DNA of 64,000 bases, from NCBI RefSeq assembly GCF_036017915.1, contig NZ_CP107929.1, positions 434,001 to 498,000 of the forward strand. Direction: 5' to 3'. Source of the DNA: Micromonospora sp. NBC_00421 (lineage in GTDB: Bacteria; Actinomycetota; Actinomycetes; Mycobacteriales; Micromonosporaceae). The notes beneath the pieces were generated by a model, which had not been told where the DNA came from, ran no database searches, and saw nothing but the letters and a program-made list of their open reading frames with translations. Positions 50,228 to 60,165 of the stretch are shown here, in pieces (position 1 is the stretch's first letter; each line of letters starts with the position of its first letter). Made by a program: the position numbers and the translations under genes.

Positions 50228-50413
50228 AGGGGCTGAGCAGCGGTGCGACAGTGCGGTACGTTGTCGGACGCCTGTACGTTCCGTATTCTTGCCAACCTCC
50301 GGAGTGCGCGGCCACCGTTGCCGTGCGCCCGTTTTGTTACCTGGGTACGCCACGTCGGCGGACCCTGTCCGGGCACCGCCGACCGCCGCGTCCCGCGGCT
50401 GAGGGAGCTGACG

Positions 50414-50845
50414 ATGGCGAAGCCAGCCGACACCAGGACCGCCGGTCGTAAACCAGCGGCGAAGGCCACTCCGAAGGCGACCCGCAGCGCGGCGGAGACC
50501 GAGAAGATCCGGGCGGCCCTGGCGGCCCGACGGGACGAGCTGCGTGCCGAGTACGATCAGACGCTGAGCGAGATCACCGAGCTGCAGCGCGACCGGTTGA
50601 CCGACTCGGCCGGGGACGACCAGGCCGACACCGGCACCAAGACGTTCGAGCGCGAGCAGGAGATCTCCCTCGCCAACAGCATCCGGGAACGGATCACCCA
50701 GGTCGAGCGCGCTCTGGAGCGGCTCGACGAGGGCGGCTACGGATGGTGCGAGCGGTGCGGGAACCCGATCCCGGTGGAGCGGCTCGCCGCCTTCCCGTCG
50801 GCGACCCTCTGCGTGACCTGCAAGCAGCTGGCGGAGCGGCGCTGA
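50414..50845 (+). CDS. DksA/TraR-type zinc finger protein
   Basis: A 143-aa protein with a basic Lys/Ala N-terminus, a coiled-coil hairpin (about 30-100, KIRAALAARRDELRAEYDQ and NSIRERITQVERALERL) and a Cys4 zinc finger (WCERCGNPIPVERLAAFPS then LCVTCKQL). Family members bind the RNA polymerase secondary channel or stand as rRNA/stress regulators. The acidic tip DDQADTG replaces the D-x-x-D-x-A of E. coli DksA, so activity may differ. ATG 50414 has GAGGGAG upstream; about 220 bp of leader precede it, with no other gene. Confidence 0.9.
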   Translation: MAKPADTRTAGRKPAAKATPKATRSAAETEKIRAALAARRDELRAEYDQTLSEITELQRDRLTDSAGDDQADTGTKTFEREQEISLANSIRERITQVERALERLDEGGYGWCERCGNPIPVERLAAFPSATLCVTCKQLAERR

Positions 50846-50910
50846 CGTCCACTCCCCGGTGACCTCGCGAGACGGCGGACCGCGCCGTCCGGACAGTCGA
50901 TGGGGAGTCG

Positions 50911-51561
50911 ATGACCACAGCAACGACCGCCGGATCCGGCACCACCGAGCCGGGTGGCGGCACGCCCCGCCGCAGGGCGGTCGTGGTCCTCGTCAGCATC
51001 GCGTCGGTCGCGCTGCTGACGGATCTGCTCACCAAGCACCTCGCCCTGCAACTGCTCGACGACCGGGGGCCGGTCCGCCTGCTCGGCGGGGCGGTCTACC
51101 TCACCCTCACCCGCAACAGCGGGGCGGCGTGGAGCATCGGCGCCGGCCACACCTGGGTGTTCCCGCTGATCACCATCGGGGTGGTCGGCTGGATCGGCTG
51201 GATGGCGCTGCGGTTGCGCTCGCTGCCCTGGGCGGTCTCCCTCGGCCTGGTGCTGGGTGGCGCGCTGGGCAACCTCACCGACCGGATCTTCCGGGCCCCC
51301 GGCCACTTCGTCGGTCACGTGGTGGACATGGTCAGCCTCTTCGACCCGTACGGCCAGGTGTGGCCGGTGTTCAACCTGGCCGACAGCTGCCTGGTCGCCG
51401 GGGTGCTGCTGGCCGTGCTGCTGGAACTGACCGGTCGCCAGCGCGACGGGCGGCGGGTCGGCGGCAGGGGTGACGAGGTGTCCGCCGGGTCGACGTCCGG
51501 CGGCGGCCCGGTCGCCGCCGGGTCGGACCCGACCGATGTCGAGCCGAGGGAGCGGGCATGA
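50911..51561 (+). CDS. lspA: lipoprotein signal peptidase LspA
   Basis: A 216-aa aspartic membrane peptidase that removes signal peptides from lipoproteins. Four helices; the sequence blocks [24 protein letters not shown] (catalytic Asp) and [15 protein letters not shown] (second Asp) are all intact. Residues 170-216 are a disordered Gly/Ser tail absent in model enzymes. ATG 50911 follows GGGGAG. The stop overlaps the pseudouridine synthase start (ATGA), the standard lspA-rluD arrangement. Confidence 0.96.
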   Translation: MTTATTAGSGTTEPGGGTPRRRAVVVLVSIASVALLTDLLTKHLALQLLDDRGPVRLLGGAVYLTLTRNSGAAWSIGAGHTWVFPLITIGVVGWIGWMALRLRSLPWAVSLGLVLGGALGNLTDRIFRAPGHFVGHVVDMVSLFDPYGQVWPVFNLADSCLVAGVLLAVLLELTGRQRDGRRVGGRGDEVSAGSTSGGGPVAAGSDPTDVEPRERA

Positions 51562-52502
51562 CCTCCACCTTCGCCGCGGGCGGCGACCACCGTTCGCTGC
51601 CCGTCCCGGACGGCCTCGACGGGATGCGGCTGGACCAGGCGGTGTCCCGGCTCTTCGGCCTGTCCCGCACCGCCGCCGCCGCGCTCGTCGACGCCGGTGA
51701 CGCGCTCGTCGACGGCGCGGCCCGGCAGAACTCGCACAAGGTCAAGGCCGGTTCCTGGCTGGAGGTGACGCTGCCCGCCCCGGTCGCCCCGCCGACCGTG
51801 GTGCCGCAGGCGGTCCCCGGGCTGACCGTGGTCTACGCCGACGACGACATCGTGGTGGTCGACAAGCCGGTCGGGGTGGCGGCCCATCCCAGCCCCGGCT
51901 GGACCGGCCCGACCGTGATCGGTGGCCTCGCCGCGATCGGCCACCGGATCTCCACCAGCGGGGCCGCCGAGCGGCAGGGCGTGGTGCACCGGTTGGACGT
52001 GGGCACCACCGGGATCATGGCGGTGGCCAAGAGCGAGCAGGCGTACACCGCGCTGAAGCGGGCGTTCAAGTACCGCGAGGTGGAGAAGCGTTACCACGCG
52101 GTGGTCCAGGGGCACCCCGACCCGTCGCGCGGCACCATCGACGCCCCGATCGACAGGCACCCGCACCACGACTACCGCTGGGCGGTGGTCTCCGACGGCA
52201 AGCCGAGCATCACCCACTACGACACGATCGAGGCGTTCCCGGCGGCCAGCCTGCTCGACGTCCGGCTGGAGACGGGGCGTACCCACCAGATCCGGGTGCA
52301 CTTCTCGACCCTGCGGCACCCGTGCGTCGGCGATCTCACCTACGGCGCCGACCCGACCCTGTCGGCCCGGCTCGAACTGCGCCGACAGTGGCTGCACGCC
52401 CGGTCGTTGACCTTCGCGCACCCGCGTACCGGCGACGATGTCACCTTCGTCAGCGAATACCCGGACGACCTGGCCCGCGCGCTGACGATCCTGCGCGACT
52501 GA
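51558..52502 (+). CDS. RluA/RluD-type pseudouridine synthase
   Basis: A 314-aa enzyme that converts uridines in large-subunit rRNA to pseudouridine. An N-terminal S4 RNA-binding domain ([25 protein letters not shown]) is followed by the catalytic domain with [19 protein letters not shown] (catalytic Asp in HRLD), [15 protein letters not shown] and [16 protein letters not shown] 51558 is coupled to lspA. The exact rRNA site is inferred from family only. Confidence 0.93.
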   Translation: MTSTFAAGGDHRSLPVPDGLDGMRLDQAVSRLFGLSRTAAAALVDAGDALVDGAARQNSHKVKAGSWLEVTLPAPVAPPTVVPQAVPGLTVVYADDDIVVVDKPVGVAAHPSPGWTGPTVIGGLAAIGHRISTSGAAERQGVVHRLDVGTTGIMAVAKSEQAYTALKRAFKYREVEKRYHAVVQGHPDPSRGTIDAPIDRHPHHDYRWAVVSDGKPSITHYDTIEAFPAASLLDVRLETGRTHQIRVHFSTLRHPCVGDLTYGADPTLSARLELRRQWLHARSLTFAHPRTGDDVTFVSEYPDDLARALTILRD

Positions 52503-52506
52503 CCCG

Positions 52507-53364
52507 GTGCGGCACGATCCGTCGGGCGGTGTCTCCGGGCCGGGCACCGACCCGGAGACCGTCGACCCGGTGACCACCGACCCGCCCGTCGACCCGTCCC
52601 GGCAGGCGCGGTGGCTGGTCACCGCAGCGGTGCTCGCCGTCGGCGCGGTGCTGCTCACCGTCGGCTGGCTGGCCCGCCGGCCCGCACCGGTCGGCGACCG
52701 CACGGTCGGGCAGGTCACCCGGGTCGGGGTGCTGCCGGGTGACTCGCTGCCCGGCTACGCCATCGCCAGCCGGGCCGAACTCGCCGCGCTGACCGCCGGG
52801 GCGTACGCGCTGGTGAGCTTCGACAGCTACCTCGCGCCGGACCGGCTGCCGGTGCTGCTGGCCGACGTCGAGGTCGCGGCGGTGGTGGTCCGGGTGCCGC
52901 TGCCCGGCCGGCAGACCGAGGTGGTCCGGCTGCCGGCGCAGCTGCTGCCGCAGGACGTCACCGCCGGGATGGCCGGCCTCGCCGACCGCAAGGACCGGGA
53001 GGCCGCCGACCAGCGGATCCGGGCCGCCGGCACCACCGACCCCACCAGCCGCCGGGGGTACGAGACCGGGGCGCAGGTCGCCCGGGCGGAGGCGGCCGGC
53101 TACCGGTCGGCCTGCGCCTGCGTCTATGCGGCGGTGGTCCGGGCCGAGGCGGCCACCCTGCGCGCCCTGGCCGGCCGCGGCGGGGTCCGGGTGCTCGACC
53201 CCGCGCCCGAGGTGACCCGGCTGGACCGGACGGTGTTCCTACCGCCGCTGCCCGAGCAGCGGGAGGTGGCCCGGCCGCCCGCCGACACGGCCGCGACGGT
53301 GGGCGCCGCGATGGCGAGCCGGGTACCGCGATGGGCGATTCGTCGGAAGGGGCACCCGGTGTGA
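52507..53364 (+). CDS. membrane-anchored protein of unknown function
   Basis: I do not recognise a family. 285 aa: a disordered N-terminus (1-33), one helix (WLVTAAVLAVGAVLLTVGWL, about 37-56), and an extracytoplasmic alpha/beta domain including VGVLPGDSLPGYAIASRAEL, YALVSFDSYLAPDRLPVLL and an alpha-helical stretch ending CACVYAAVVRAEAATLRALA. Two cysteines sit as C-A-C. GTG 52507 lies 4 bp after the pseudouridine synthase stop, so it is co-transcribed. It is followed by about 207 bp without a gene. Confidence 0.75.
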   Translation: MRHDPSGGVSGPGTDPETVDPVTTDPPVDPSRQARWLVTAAVLAVGAVLLTVGWLARRPAPVGDRTVGQVTRVGVLPGDSLPGYAIASRAELAALTAGAYALVSFDSYLAPDRLPVLLADVEVAAVVVRVPLPGRQTEVVRLPAQLLPQDVTAGMAGLADRKDREAADQRIRAAGTTDPTSRRGYETGAQVARAEAAGYRSACACVYAAVVRAEAATLRALAGRGGVRVLDPAPEVTRLDRTVFLPPLPEQREVARPPADTAATVGAAMASRVPRWAIRRKGHPV

Positions 53365-53530
53365 CCGTCCCGACACCGTCGCCGAGGGTGGCCGGACCGG
53401 ACCGGTGGGTGCCGACCCCCGCTCCGACCTCCCCGGACTCCCGTCGCAGCGGGTCGTCCGGCCGGTTGCCCTAAGTATTGTTCCCTGGGGATGTGTGCAG
53501 ACCGGTGTGGTCCGAATAGGGTTTCGTTCG

Positions 53531-53536
53531 TAGCCT
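53531..53536 (+). promoter_or_regulatory. candidate -10 box (TAGCCT) of the ParA-like gene
   Basis: TAGCCT in an AT-richer patch (GAATAGGGTTTCGTTCG). Transcription from here would give a leader of about 30 nt containing GGGAGGGCG before TTG 53572. Confidence 0.5.
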
Positions 53537-53571
53537 GTCAGGCGGAGATCGACGGCGCGGGAGGGCGAGCC

Positions 53572-55239
53572 TTGGACGGCACCGAGACCGGCTGGGGCCG
53601 GTCGGCCGAACCGGCACCGCGATGGCGGGCGCTCTTCGAGCGCGCCCGCCTCGGCGGACGGGCCGCCGAACAGGCGGAACCGGACCGCCGCAGCGAGGAC
53701 GCGGCCCGCGAGTCGCTGGCCGGCCGTGCGCCCGGTGGCGGCTGGTCCGGACGGGGATCGGCCGCCGTGCCCCCGCCCGCCGACCCGGCCTACGGTGCCG
53801 ATCCGGGCTACGGTGCCGGCCCGGGTTTCGGTGCCGACCCGGCCTACGGTGCAGATCCGGGCTTCGGTGCCGACCCGGGTTACCGTGCCGGGGCCAGCTA
53901 CCGGGTCGAGCCGGCGTACCGGGCCGACCCCGGTTACCCGGCGGATCCCAGCTATCCGGCGGACCCCAACTATTCAGCCGATCCCGGTTACCCCGCGACT
54001 CCCGGCTACTCAGCCGATCCCGGTTACCGCGCCGATCCCGGCTATCCGGTCGACCCCGGTTACCGGGCGGCCCCCGGGTACGCGGCCGACCCCGGGTACC
54101 CGTCGGAGCCGGCCCACCCGCCGGAGCCACCTGTCGTCCCGTCCCGCTACGCGCTGCTGGACCGCGGCTACCGGCCCGAGCCACCCCCCGAGTCCCGGTA
54201 CGCGTTGCTGGACAACGGCTACCGTGCGCCGGGCTACGCGCCGCCGGAACCGGGGTACCAGCCGCCCCAACCGGCGTACCCCGAGCCCGGTTACCCGGCC
54301 GAGCCGGCGTACCAGCCGGAGCAGCCGGCCTACCCGCCCGCGGTGGTCGCCGACCGGGGCTATCCGGCTCGCGTGGAGCCGGCCCGGGTCGAGCCCGCCC
54401 GCATCGAGTGGCGTCAGCAGGGTCCGCAGGACGAGCAGGAGCGGGCCGCCGGGATCCTCCGCCGCGATCTGGGCACCCCCCGGGTGCTCGCCTTCGCCAA
54501 CCCCAAGGGCGGCGTGCACAAGACCACCGCCACGGTGCTCGCCGCCGCCACCGTCGGCAGCGTCCGGGGTCGGGGCGTGCTCGCCTGGGACGACAACGAG
54601 CTGCGCGGCACCCTCGGCCTACGCGCCGGCAGCGCCCGGCACGCCCGGACGATCCGGCACCTGATCAGCGACCTGGCGCACATCGAGATCCGGGACGGCG
54701 CCGAGCTGCTGGAGTCCCTCGACGACTACCTGCGGCACGCCTCCGACGGCTCGTACGACGTGCTGGCCGGGGAGGAGAGCCCCCGGTTCGCCCAACGCCT
54801 CGACCAGTTCACCGTCAAGCGGGTGCTGGAGCTGCTGCGGCGTACCCACGACGTGGTCTGCGTGGACACCGGCAACAACGTGGAGAGCCCCAACTGGCGC
54901 ACCGTCATGCACGCCGCCGACCAGCTCGTGGTGACCACCGTGCCGCGCGAGGACGCCGCGTTCAGCGCCGACTGGATGCTCGACCTGCTGCACGAGGAGG
55001 GGATGGGCGAGCTGGCCGACAACGCGATCACCCTGATCTCCTGCCCCACCCCGGGCCGGTCGACCCTCCAGGACGACCTGGAGCGGCACTTCGCCACCCG
55101 GACCCGGGCCGTCGCGGTGGTGCCGTACGACCCGGTGCTGGAGACCGGGTCGTCGATCGAGTACCACCAGCTCCAGGCGGAGACCCGGGCCGCCTGGCTG
55201 CGGGCCGCCTCGGTGATGCTGGAGCCGTTCGCCCGCTGA
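53572..55239 (+). CDS. MinD/ParA-like ATPase with long hexapeptide-repeat N-terminus
   Basis: A 555-aa protein. Residues 72-182 are about eighteen hexapeptides of type [YF]-x-A-D-P-x; 183-270 is Tyr/Pro-rich (SRYALLDRGYRPEPP then SRYALLDNGYRAPG). The ATPase domain (about 295-555) has the deviant Walker A ANPKGGVHKTTATVLAA (lysine about 312) and CVDTGNNVESPNWRT. It resembles the EspI-like ATPases of actinobacteria, some of them linked to type VII secretion, but no esx gene is nearby. TTG 53572 is chosen for its ribosome site and the TAGCCT box; ATG 53491 is the alternative. Confidence 0.8.
   Translation: MDGTETGWGRSAEPAPRWRALFERARLGGRAAEQAEPDRRSEDAARESLAGRAPGGGWSGRGSAAVPPPADPAYGADPGYGAGPGFGADPAYGADPGFGADPGYRAGASYRVEPAYRADPGYPADPSYPADPNYSADPGYPATPGYSADPGYRADPGYPVDPGYRAAPGYAADPGYPSEPAHPPEPPVVPSRYALLDRGYRPEPPPESRYALLDNGYRAPGYAPPEPGYQPPQPAYPEPGYPAEPAYQPEQPAYPPAVVADRGYPARVEPARVEPARIEWRQQGPQDEQERAAGILRRDLGTPRVLAFANPKGGVHKTTATVLAAATVGSVRGRGVLAWDDNELRGTLGLRAGSARHARTIRHLISDLAHIEIRDGAELLESLDDYLRHASDGSYDVLAGEESPRFAQRLDQFTVKRVLELLRRTHDVVCVDTGNNVESPNWRTVMHAADQLVVTTVPREDAAFSADWMLDLLHEEGMGELADNAITLISCPTPGRSTLQDDLERHFATRTRAVAVVPYDPVLETGSSIEYHQLQAETRAAWLRAASVMLEPFAR
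53785..54115 (+). repeat. 18-bp repeat array coding for [YF]-x-A-D-P-x hexapeptides
   Basis: About eighteen imperfect 18-bp units in frame with the ATPase gene, varying at the first base pairs of each codon and keeping Tyr/Phe and Pro. It probably encodes a disordered, tyrosine-spaced low-complexity segment. Confidence 0.85.
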
Positions 55240-55295
55240 GCGGCTGTACGGGCTCCGCCGCCCCGCCGCACCGCTACGCCTGAGAGGATCATCGG

Positions 55296-56210
55296 GTGAG
55301 CCCGGACACCCCCGATCCGCACCGCCCCGCCGACGCCCCGGCGGGTGCCGTGCCGACCCCGGACGCCCTCACCACCGGGCCACCGGCCGGCGGGACAGCG
55401 GCCGACGGGCCACCGGCCGACGGGACAGCGGCCGCGTCCGGGTACGACCCGGGTGGGTCGTACCTGCCGTGGCCGCCGCCGTACGCCGGGCTGCCGCAGC
55501 CTCCCGACGCGCGGCCCCGGCACACCACGGCGGTGGCGTTCGCCCTCGCGTGCGGCCTGACCGCGCTCGGGGCGTTGCTGGGGCTGCTCTGGGCGGCGCT
55601 GGCTCCGGACACCCCGGTGCGCAAGACCGCCGAGGGGGCCGTCTACGCCCAACCCCAGCCGGAGCAGCCGATCGCCGCCGACGGCTGGTTCAGCCTGCTC
55701 GGGCTCGGCTTCGGGGTGCTCGCCGCGATCGCGGTGTGGACGCTGCTGCGCCGCCGACGCGGGCCGGCGCACCTGGCCGCGCTGACCGTCGGCGCGCTCG
55801 GTGCCGCCCTGGTCGCCTGGCAGGTGGGCCGCCGGATCGGGCTGGCCGGCTACCAGCGGCTGCTGGACACCGCCCCCGCCGGTACGCCGTTCGACAAGCC
55901 GGCAGACCTGCGGGCCGGTGGCATCGAACGGGTCTTCGGGGTGCTGCCGGTGCCGTACGGCAACCTGCTGCTGCCGGCGTTCGCCGCCGCCGTGACGTAC
56001 ACCCTGCTGGCCGGCTGGTCTCGTTGGCCGTCGCTGCGCCCGGAGCCGGAGCCCGGCGGACCCGAATGGCCGGGCGGACCCGAATGGCCCGGCGTCTCCG
56101 GTGCCCCCGGTGGGGTGGGCGGGGTCAGTTGGGGGTCGGCGGGGACGCCAGCTCCGACAGCGGCACCGGAACCGCCCGCACCTGACGCAGCAGGGCCGAC
56201 TCGCGGTTGA
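55296..56210 (+). CDS. DUF2567-type membrane protein
   Basis: A 304-aa protein with a disordered Pro/Ala-rich start (1-65) and four helices (about 70-92, 128-147, 154-172, 228-250). The segment GAVYAQPQPEQPIAADGWFSLLGLGFGVLAAI and the final GIERVFGVLPVPYGNLLLPAF fit the actinobacterial DUF2567 family. Function unknown. GTG 55296 follows GAGGAT-CATCGG, a possible leaderless arrangement. Its last 86 bp overlap the convergent LON-domain gene. Confidence 0.75.
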   Translation: MSPDTPDPHRPADAPAGAVPTPDALTTGPPAGGTAADGPPADGTAAASGYDPGGSYLPWPPPYAGLPQPPDARPRHTTAVAFALACGLTALGALLGLLWAALAPDTPVRKTAEGAVYAQPQPEQPIAADGWFSLLGLGFGVLAAIAVWTLLRRRRGPAHLAALTVGALGAALVAWQVGRRIGLAGYQRLLDTAPAGTPFDKPADLRAGGIERVFGVLPVPYGNLLLPAFAAAVTYTLLAGWSRWPSLRPEPEPGGPEWPGGPEWPGVSGAPGGVGGVSWGSAGTPAPTAAPEPPAPDAAGPTRG

Positions 56211-56820
56211 GCAGCCGCAGCTCGGCGCGGAGCCGGGCGGCGGTGTCGTCGATGGCGAGCAGCCGCTGCCGGTCCGCCACGGTCAGCACCGCGGTGGCCG
56301 CGACCAGGTGCGACAGCACCGTCGGGTCCTCCGGTAGCTGCTCGGACAGCTCCTCCGGGTCGGCCCGGATCAGCCCCAGGTACTGCCGGAACACCGCGAT
56401 CACCCGGGCCGCCAGTAGCTCCGCGGCCTCGTCCGGGCCGGTCGGCTCGGGCAGCCACTCGACGTCGGCGGTCAGGTAGGGGGCGGCCTCCCGGTCGACG
56501 TCGACGACCCGGAACCGCCGCCGACCCACCGTGACGATGTCGAAGCCCCCGTCGTCCAGCTCGGTGACCTGGCGCAGCTCGGCCGTGCAGCCCACCTCGT
56601 GCAGGGTCACCTCGCCGCCGCCCGGGGTGGTCCCCGGGCCCGGGGCGACCTCCCAGCCGGAACGGATCGCCACCACACCGAACTCCCGGGGCACCCCCTC
56701 GGGCCGTCCGACCAGGTCCCGCACCAGGTGGCGGTAACGCTCCTCGAAGATGTGCAACGGCAGCACCAGACCTGGGAAGAGCACCGTTGCGAGGGGAAAC
56801 ACCGGCAGCCGTGCGGTCAC
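56125..56820 (-). CDS. LON N-terminal (substrate-binding) domain protein
   Basis: A 231-aa stand-alone LON N-domain. [26 protein letters not shown] is the domain's hallmark and [28 protein letters not shown] continues it; no ATPase or protease part follows. Stand-alone members occur widely and their role is unsettled. GTG 56820 is preceded by TACGCT with a 7-nt gap on the minus strand, a leaderless arrangement. It is divergent from hisD and overlaps the DUF2567 gene tail to tail. Confidence 0.9.
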   Translation of the reverse strand: MTARLPVFPLATVLFPGLVLPLHIFEERYRHLVRDLVGRPEGVPREFGVVAIRSGWEVAPGPGTTPGGGEVTLHEVGCTAELRQVTELDDGGFDIVTVGRRRFRVVDVDREAAPYLTADVEWLPEPTGPDEAAELLAARVIAVFRQYLGLIRADPEELSEQLPEDPTVLSHLVAATAVLTVADRQRLLAIDDTAARLRAELRLLNRESALLRQVRAVPVPLSELASPPTPN

Positions 56821-56827
56821 GCGTCCG

Positions 56828-56833
56828 AGCGTA
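56828..56833 (-). promoter_or_regulatory. -10 box (TACGCT) of the LON-domain gene
   Basis: On the minus strand TACGCT ends 7 nt before GTG 56820; no ribosome site. Confidence 0.6.
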
Positions 56834-56913
56834 GCCCGATCCCGCGAGGTCGGCGTGTCCCGGCTCACCGTCCCGCGGTACGGGCGGCGCGGGTCGCCCC
56901 GGGAGCCGCCGCC

Positions 56914-56919
56914 TAGACT
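56914..56919 (+). promoter_or_regulatory. -10 box (TAGACT) of hisD
   Basis: TAGACT lies 7 nt before GTG 56927. The two leaderless starts on opposite strands are 107 bp apart. Confidence 0.6.
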
Positions 56920-56926
56920 CGGGAGC

Positions 56927-58249
56927 GTGTTGAATCGGATCGACCTGCGCGGCGGGTTCCGTGACCCGCGCCGCCTGCTGCCCCGTGCCCAGCTCGACGT
57001 CTCCGTGGCCGTCGAGCGGATCCGCCCGCTCGTCGAGGCGGTCCGGGACCATGGGTACCCGGCGATCCGGGAGGCGAGCGAGCGGTTCGACGGCATCAGC
57101 CCGCCGGTGCTGCGGGTGCCGACCGAGGCGATCACCGAGGCGGAGGGGACGCTCGACCCCGACGTGCGGGCCGCCCTGCTGGAGTCGATCGACCGGGCCC
57201 GGCGGGTGCACGACGACCAGCGCCGCACCGACCACACCACCCAGGTCGTGCCGGGCGGCACCGTCACCGAGCGCTGGGTGCCTGTCGACCGGGTCGGCCT
57301 CTACGTCCCCGGCGGGCTGGCGATGTACCCGTCGACCGTGGTGATGAACGTGGTCCCGGCCCAGGCGGCAGGGGTCCGCTCGCTGGTGGTGGTCAGCCCG
57401 CCGCAGCAGGACAACGGGGGCCTGCCGGACGCCCGGGTGCTCGCCGCCTGCGCGCTGCTCGGCGTCGACGAGGTGTACGCCGTCGGCGGCGCCCAGGCGG
57501 TCGCCATGCTGGCGTACGGCGCGGCGGTGGACCCCGAGGGCACCCTGCGCTGCGAGCCGGTCGACATGATCACCGGGCCGGGCAACATCTGGGTCACCGC
57601 CGCCAAGCGGCTGCTGCGCGGCGTGGTCGGCATCGACGCCGAGGCCGGCCCGACCGAGATCGCCGTGCTGGCCGACGACACCGCCGACCCGGCGCACGTC
57701 GCCGCCGACCTGATCAGCCAGGCCGAGCACGACCCGCTGGCGGCCAGCGTGCTGGTCACCCCGTCGGTCGAGCTGGCCGACGCGGTGGACCGGGAGCTGA
57801 CCCGGCAGGTGCCGGCCACCAAGCACGCCGAGCGGGTCGGCACCGCGCTCGGCGGGGAGCAGAGCGGCATCGTGCTGGTCGACGACCTCGACGCCGGGTT
57901 GCGGGTGGTCGACGCGTACGCCGCCGAGCACCTGGAGATCCAGACCCGGGACGCCCGCGAGTGGGCACTGCGGGTACGCAACGCCGGGGCGATCTTCGTG
58001 GGCGCCTGGGCGCCGGTCTCGCTCGGCGACTACTGCGCCGGCTCCAACCACGTGCTGCCCACCGGGGGCTGCGCCCGGCACTCGTCCGGCCTGTCCGTGC
58101 AGTCCTTCCTGCGCGGGGTGCACCTGGTGGAGTACACCCGGGAGGCGCTGCGCGACGTCGCGCCGCACGTGGTGACCCTGGCCAACGTGGAGGACCTGCC
58201 GGCGCACGGCCAGGCGGTCGCGGTGCGCTTCGTCGGGGAGTCGTCGTGA
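56927..58249 (+). CDS. hisD: histidinol dehydrogenase
   Basis: A 440-aa zinc enzyme that oxidises L-histidinol to L-histidine, the last step of the pathway. Landmarks: [80 protein letters not shown] and [20 protein letters not shown] with zinc/active-site histidines. GTG 56927 is chosen because of the TAGACT box; no ribosome site is seen. The stop overlaps hisC (GTGA). Head of the his run. Confidence 0.97.
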   Translation: MLNRIDLRGGFRDPRRLLPRAQLDVSVAVERIRPLVEAVRDHGYPAIREASERFDGISPPVLRVPTEAITEAEGTLDPDVRAALLESIDRARRVHDDQRRTDHTTQVVPGGTVTERWVPVDRVGLYVPGGLAMYPSTVVMNVVPAQAAGVRSLVVVSPPQQDNGGLPDARVLAACALLGVDEVYAVGGAQAVAMLAYGAAVDPEGTLRCEPVDMITGPGNIWVTAAKRLLRGVVGIDAEAGPTEIAVLADDTADPAHVAADLISQAEHDPLAASVLVTPSVELADAVDRELTRQVPATKHAERVGTALGGEQSGIVLVDDLDAGLRVVDAYAAEHLEIQTRDAREWALRVRNAGAIFVGAWAPVSLGDYCAGSNHVLPTGGCARHSSGLSVQSFLRGVHLVEYTREALRDVAPHVVTLANVEDLPAHGQAVAVRFVGESS

Positions 58250-59319
58250 CCACCCTGGACGACCTGCCCGTCCGCGACGACCTGCGGGGCCGCTCGCCGT
58301 ACGGTGCGCCGCAGCTCGACGTGGCGGTCCGGCTGAACACCAACGAGAACTCCTACCCGCTCCCCGAGCCGGTGGTGGAGGCGATCGGCAAGGCGCTCGC
58401 CGCCGAGCTGCGGGACCTCAACCGTTACCCGGACCGCGACGCGCTGGCGCTCCGCGCCGACCTGGCCGGCTACCTGGGCGACGGGATCACCGCGGAGCAG
58501 GTCTGGGCGGCCAACGGCTCCAACGAGATCCAGCAGCAGCTGCTCCAGGCGTTCGGTGGGCCGGGGCGGTGTGCGCTGGGCTTCGTGCCGGCGTACTCGA
58601 TGCATCCGTTGCTGGCCCTGGGCACCGGCACCCGGTGGGTCCCGGCGCAGCGGGGGGTGGACTTCGGGCTGACCGCCGACGAGGCGGTCGCCGAGGTCCG
58701 GGCGCACCGCCCCGACGTGGTCTTCCTCTGCTCGCCGAACAACCCGACAGGCACCGCGCTCGACCCGGCGGTGGTCAGCGCCGTGCTGGACGCCACGCCC
58801 GGCATGGTGGTCGTCGACGAGGCGTACGCCGAGTTCGCCCGCCCCGGCACGGGTAACGCCCTGGCGCTGCTGCCCGGCCACCCGAGGCTGGTGGTGACCC
58901 GGACGATGAGCAAGGCGTTCGGCTTCGCCGGTGGCCGGCTGGGCTACCTGGTCGCCGATCCGGCGGTGGTGGCGGCGGTGCAGCTGGTCCGGCTGCCCTA
59001 TCACCTCTCGACGCTCACCCAGGCCGCCGCCCGCGCGGCGTTGGCGCACCGCGACGCCCTGCTCGGCACCGTCGACGCGATCAAGGTGCAGCGGGACCGG
59101 ATCGTGAGCACGCTGCGGTCCCGGGGGCACCGGGTGGCCGACAGCGACGCCAACTTCGTGCTCTTCGCCGTCGGCGGTGACCAGTCGGTGGCCTGGCAGA
59201 GCCTGCTCGACGCCGGGGTGCTGGTCCGGGACGTCGGCCTCCCCGGCTGGCTGCGGGTCACCGCCGGCACCCCCGCCGAGACCGACGCCTTCCTCACCGC
59301 GATGGAGAAACTGTCATGA
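58246..59319 (+). CDS. hisC: histidinol-phosphate aminotransferase
   Basis: A 357-aa class I/II PLP aminotransferase. [58 protein letters not shown] and [18 protein letters not shown] (PLP lysine) are present, all in the expected order. GTG 58246 overlaps hisD by 4 bp and the stop overlaps hisB (ATGA). Confidence 0.96.
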   Translation: MTTLDDLPVRDDLRGRSPYGAPQLDVAVRLNTNENSYPLPEPVVEAIGKALAAELRDLNRYPDRDALALRADLAGYLGDGITAEQVWAANGSNEIQQQLLQAFGGPGRCALGFVPAYSMHPLLALGTGTRWVPAQRGVDFGLTADEAVAEVRAHRPDVVFLCSPNNPTGTALDPAVVSAVLDATPGMVVVDEAYAEFARPGTGNALALLPGHPRLVVTRTMSKAFGFAGGRLGYLVADPAVVAAVQLVRLPYHLSTLTQAAARAALAHRDALLGTVDAIKVQRDRIVSTLRSRGHRVADSDANFVLFAVGGDQSVAWQSLLDAGVLVRDVGLPGWLRVTAGTPAETDAFLTAMEKLS

Positions 59320-59927
59320 GTCGCACCGCCCGGGTGGAGCGGATCACCAAGGAGACCAAGGTCCTCGTCGAGATCGACCTCGACGGCACCGGCCAGGCCG
59401 AGATCAGCACCGGGGTCGGCTTCTACGACCACATGCTGCACCAGATCGCCCGGCACGGCGGCTTCGACCTGACCATCCGCACCGTCGGTGACCTGGAGAT
59501 CGACGCCCACCACACGATGGAGGACACCGCGCTGGCCCTGGGCGCCGCGTTCGACCAGGCGCTCGGTGACAAGGCCGGCATCCGGCGGTACGGCTCGGCC
59601 ACCGTCCCGATGGACGAGGTGCTCGTCCGGGCCGCCGTCGACCTGTCCGGCCGCCCGTACGTGGTGCACGACGAGCCGGCGCTGACCCCGTACATCGGGC
59701 CGGTCTACCCGACCAGCATGACCCGGCACATCTGGGAGTCCTTCGGCCAGTCGGCCCGGGTGACCCTGCACGTGGACGTGCTGCGGGCGGCCCGTCCCGG
59801 CGGCCACCCGGACGCGCACCACGTGGTGGAGGCCCAGTTCAAGGCGGTCTCCCGGGCGCTGCGGGAGGCCACCGCGCTCGACCCGCGCAACGCCGGTGTG
59901 GTGCCCAGCACCAAGGGCGCGCTGTGA
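59316..59927 (+). CDS. hisB: imidazoleglycerol-phosphate dehydratase
   Basis: A 203-aa monofunctional manganese dehydratase. The metal-binding histidine clusters are clear: [18 protein letters not shown] (about 45-62), [14 protein letters not shown] (about 70-83), [18 protein letters not shown] at the C-terminus. No phosphatase domain, as usual in actinobacteria. ATG 59316 overlaps hisC. Confidence 0.97.
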   Translation: MSRTARVERITKETKVLVEIDLDGTGQAEISTGVGFYDHMLHQIARHGGFDLTIRTVGDLEIDAHHTMEDTALALGAAFDQALGDKAGIRRYGSATVPMDEVLVRAAVDLSGRPYVVHDEPALTPYIGPVYPTSMTRHIWESFGQSARVTLHVDVLRAARPGGHPDAHHVVEAQFKAVSRALREATALDPRNAGVVPSTKGAL

Positions 59928-59994
59928 CCGGCACGCCCCGCCCCGGCCCGGCCCTGCGACGTGGCCCGGCGGACCGGGCCGGAGGGCGGCGCTG

Positions 59995-60165
59995 ATGGGC
60001 CCGGTGCTGCCGACCCTGCTGCTGATCCTCGCCGGCATCCTCGTCGGCGGGGCCTGGTCGTTGTACCGGCAGGACGCGCCGCGCGGTGCGATCGTGGTCA
60101 CCGGGCTGCTCGCCGTGCTGGCCACCGTCGGCGGCGTGCTCTGGCTGCTACCCGGGGAGGGCTGA
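59995..60165 (+). CDS. small two-helix membrane protein in the his operon
   Basis: 56 aa: MGPVLPTLLLILAGILVGG, then WSLYRQDAPRGAIV and VTGLLAVLATVGGVLWLLPG. Two helices with a short basic loop. I know of no function; a similar small membrane gene is often found between hisB and hisH in actinobacteria. ATG 59995 has GGAGGGCGG upstream and its stop overlaps hisH (TGATG). Confidence 0.75.
   Translation: MGPVLPTLLLILAGILVGGAWSLYRQDAPRGAIVVTGLLAVLATVGGVLWLLPGEG

Noticed and set aside
50192..50413. A small RNA or upstream extension of the DksA-type protein
   Set aside because: The frame is open upstream but its residues look random and the ribosome site favours ATG 50414; an RNA is possible but only a weak hairpin is seen.
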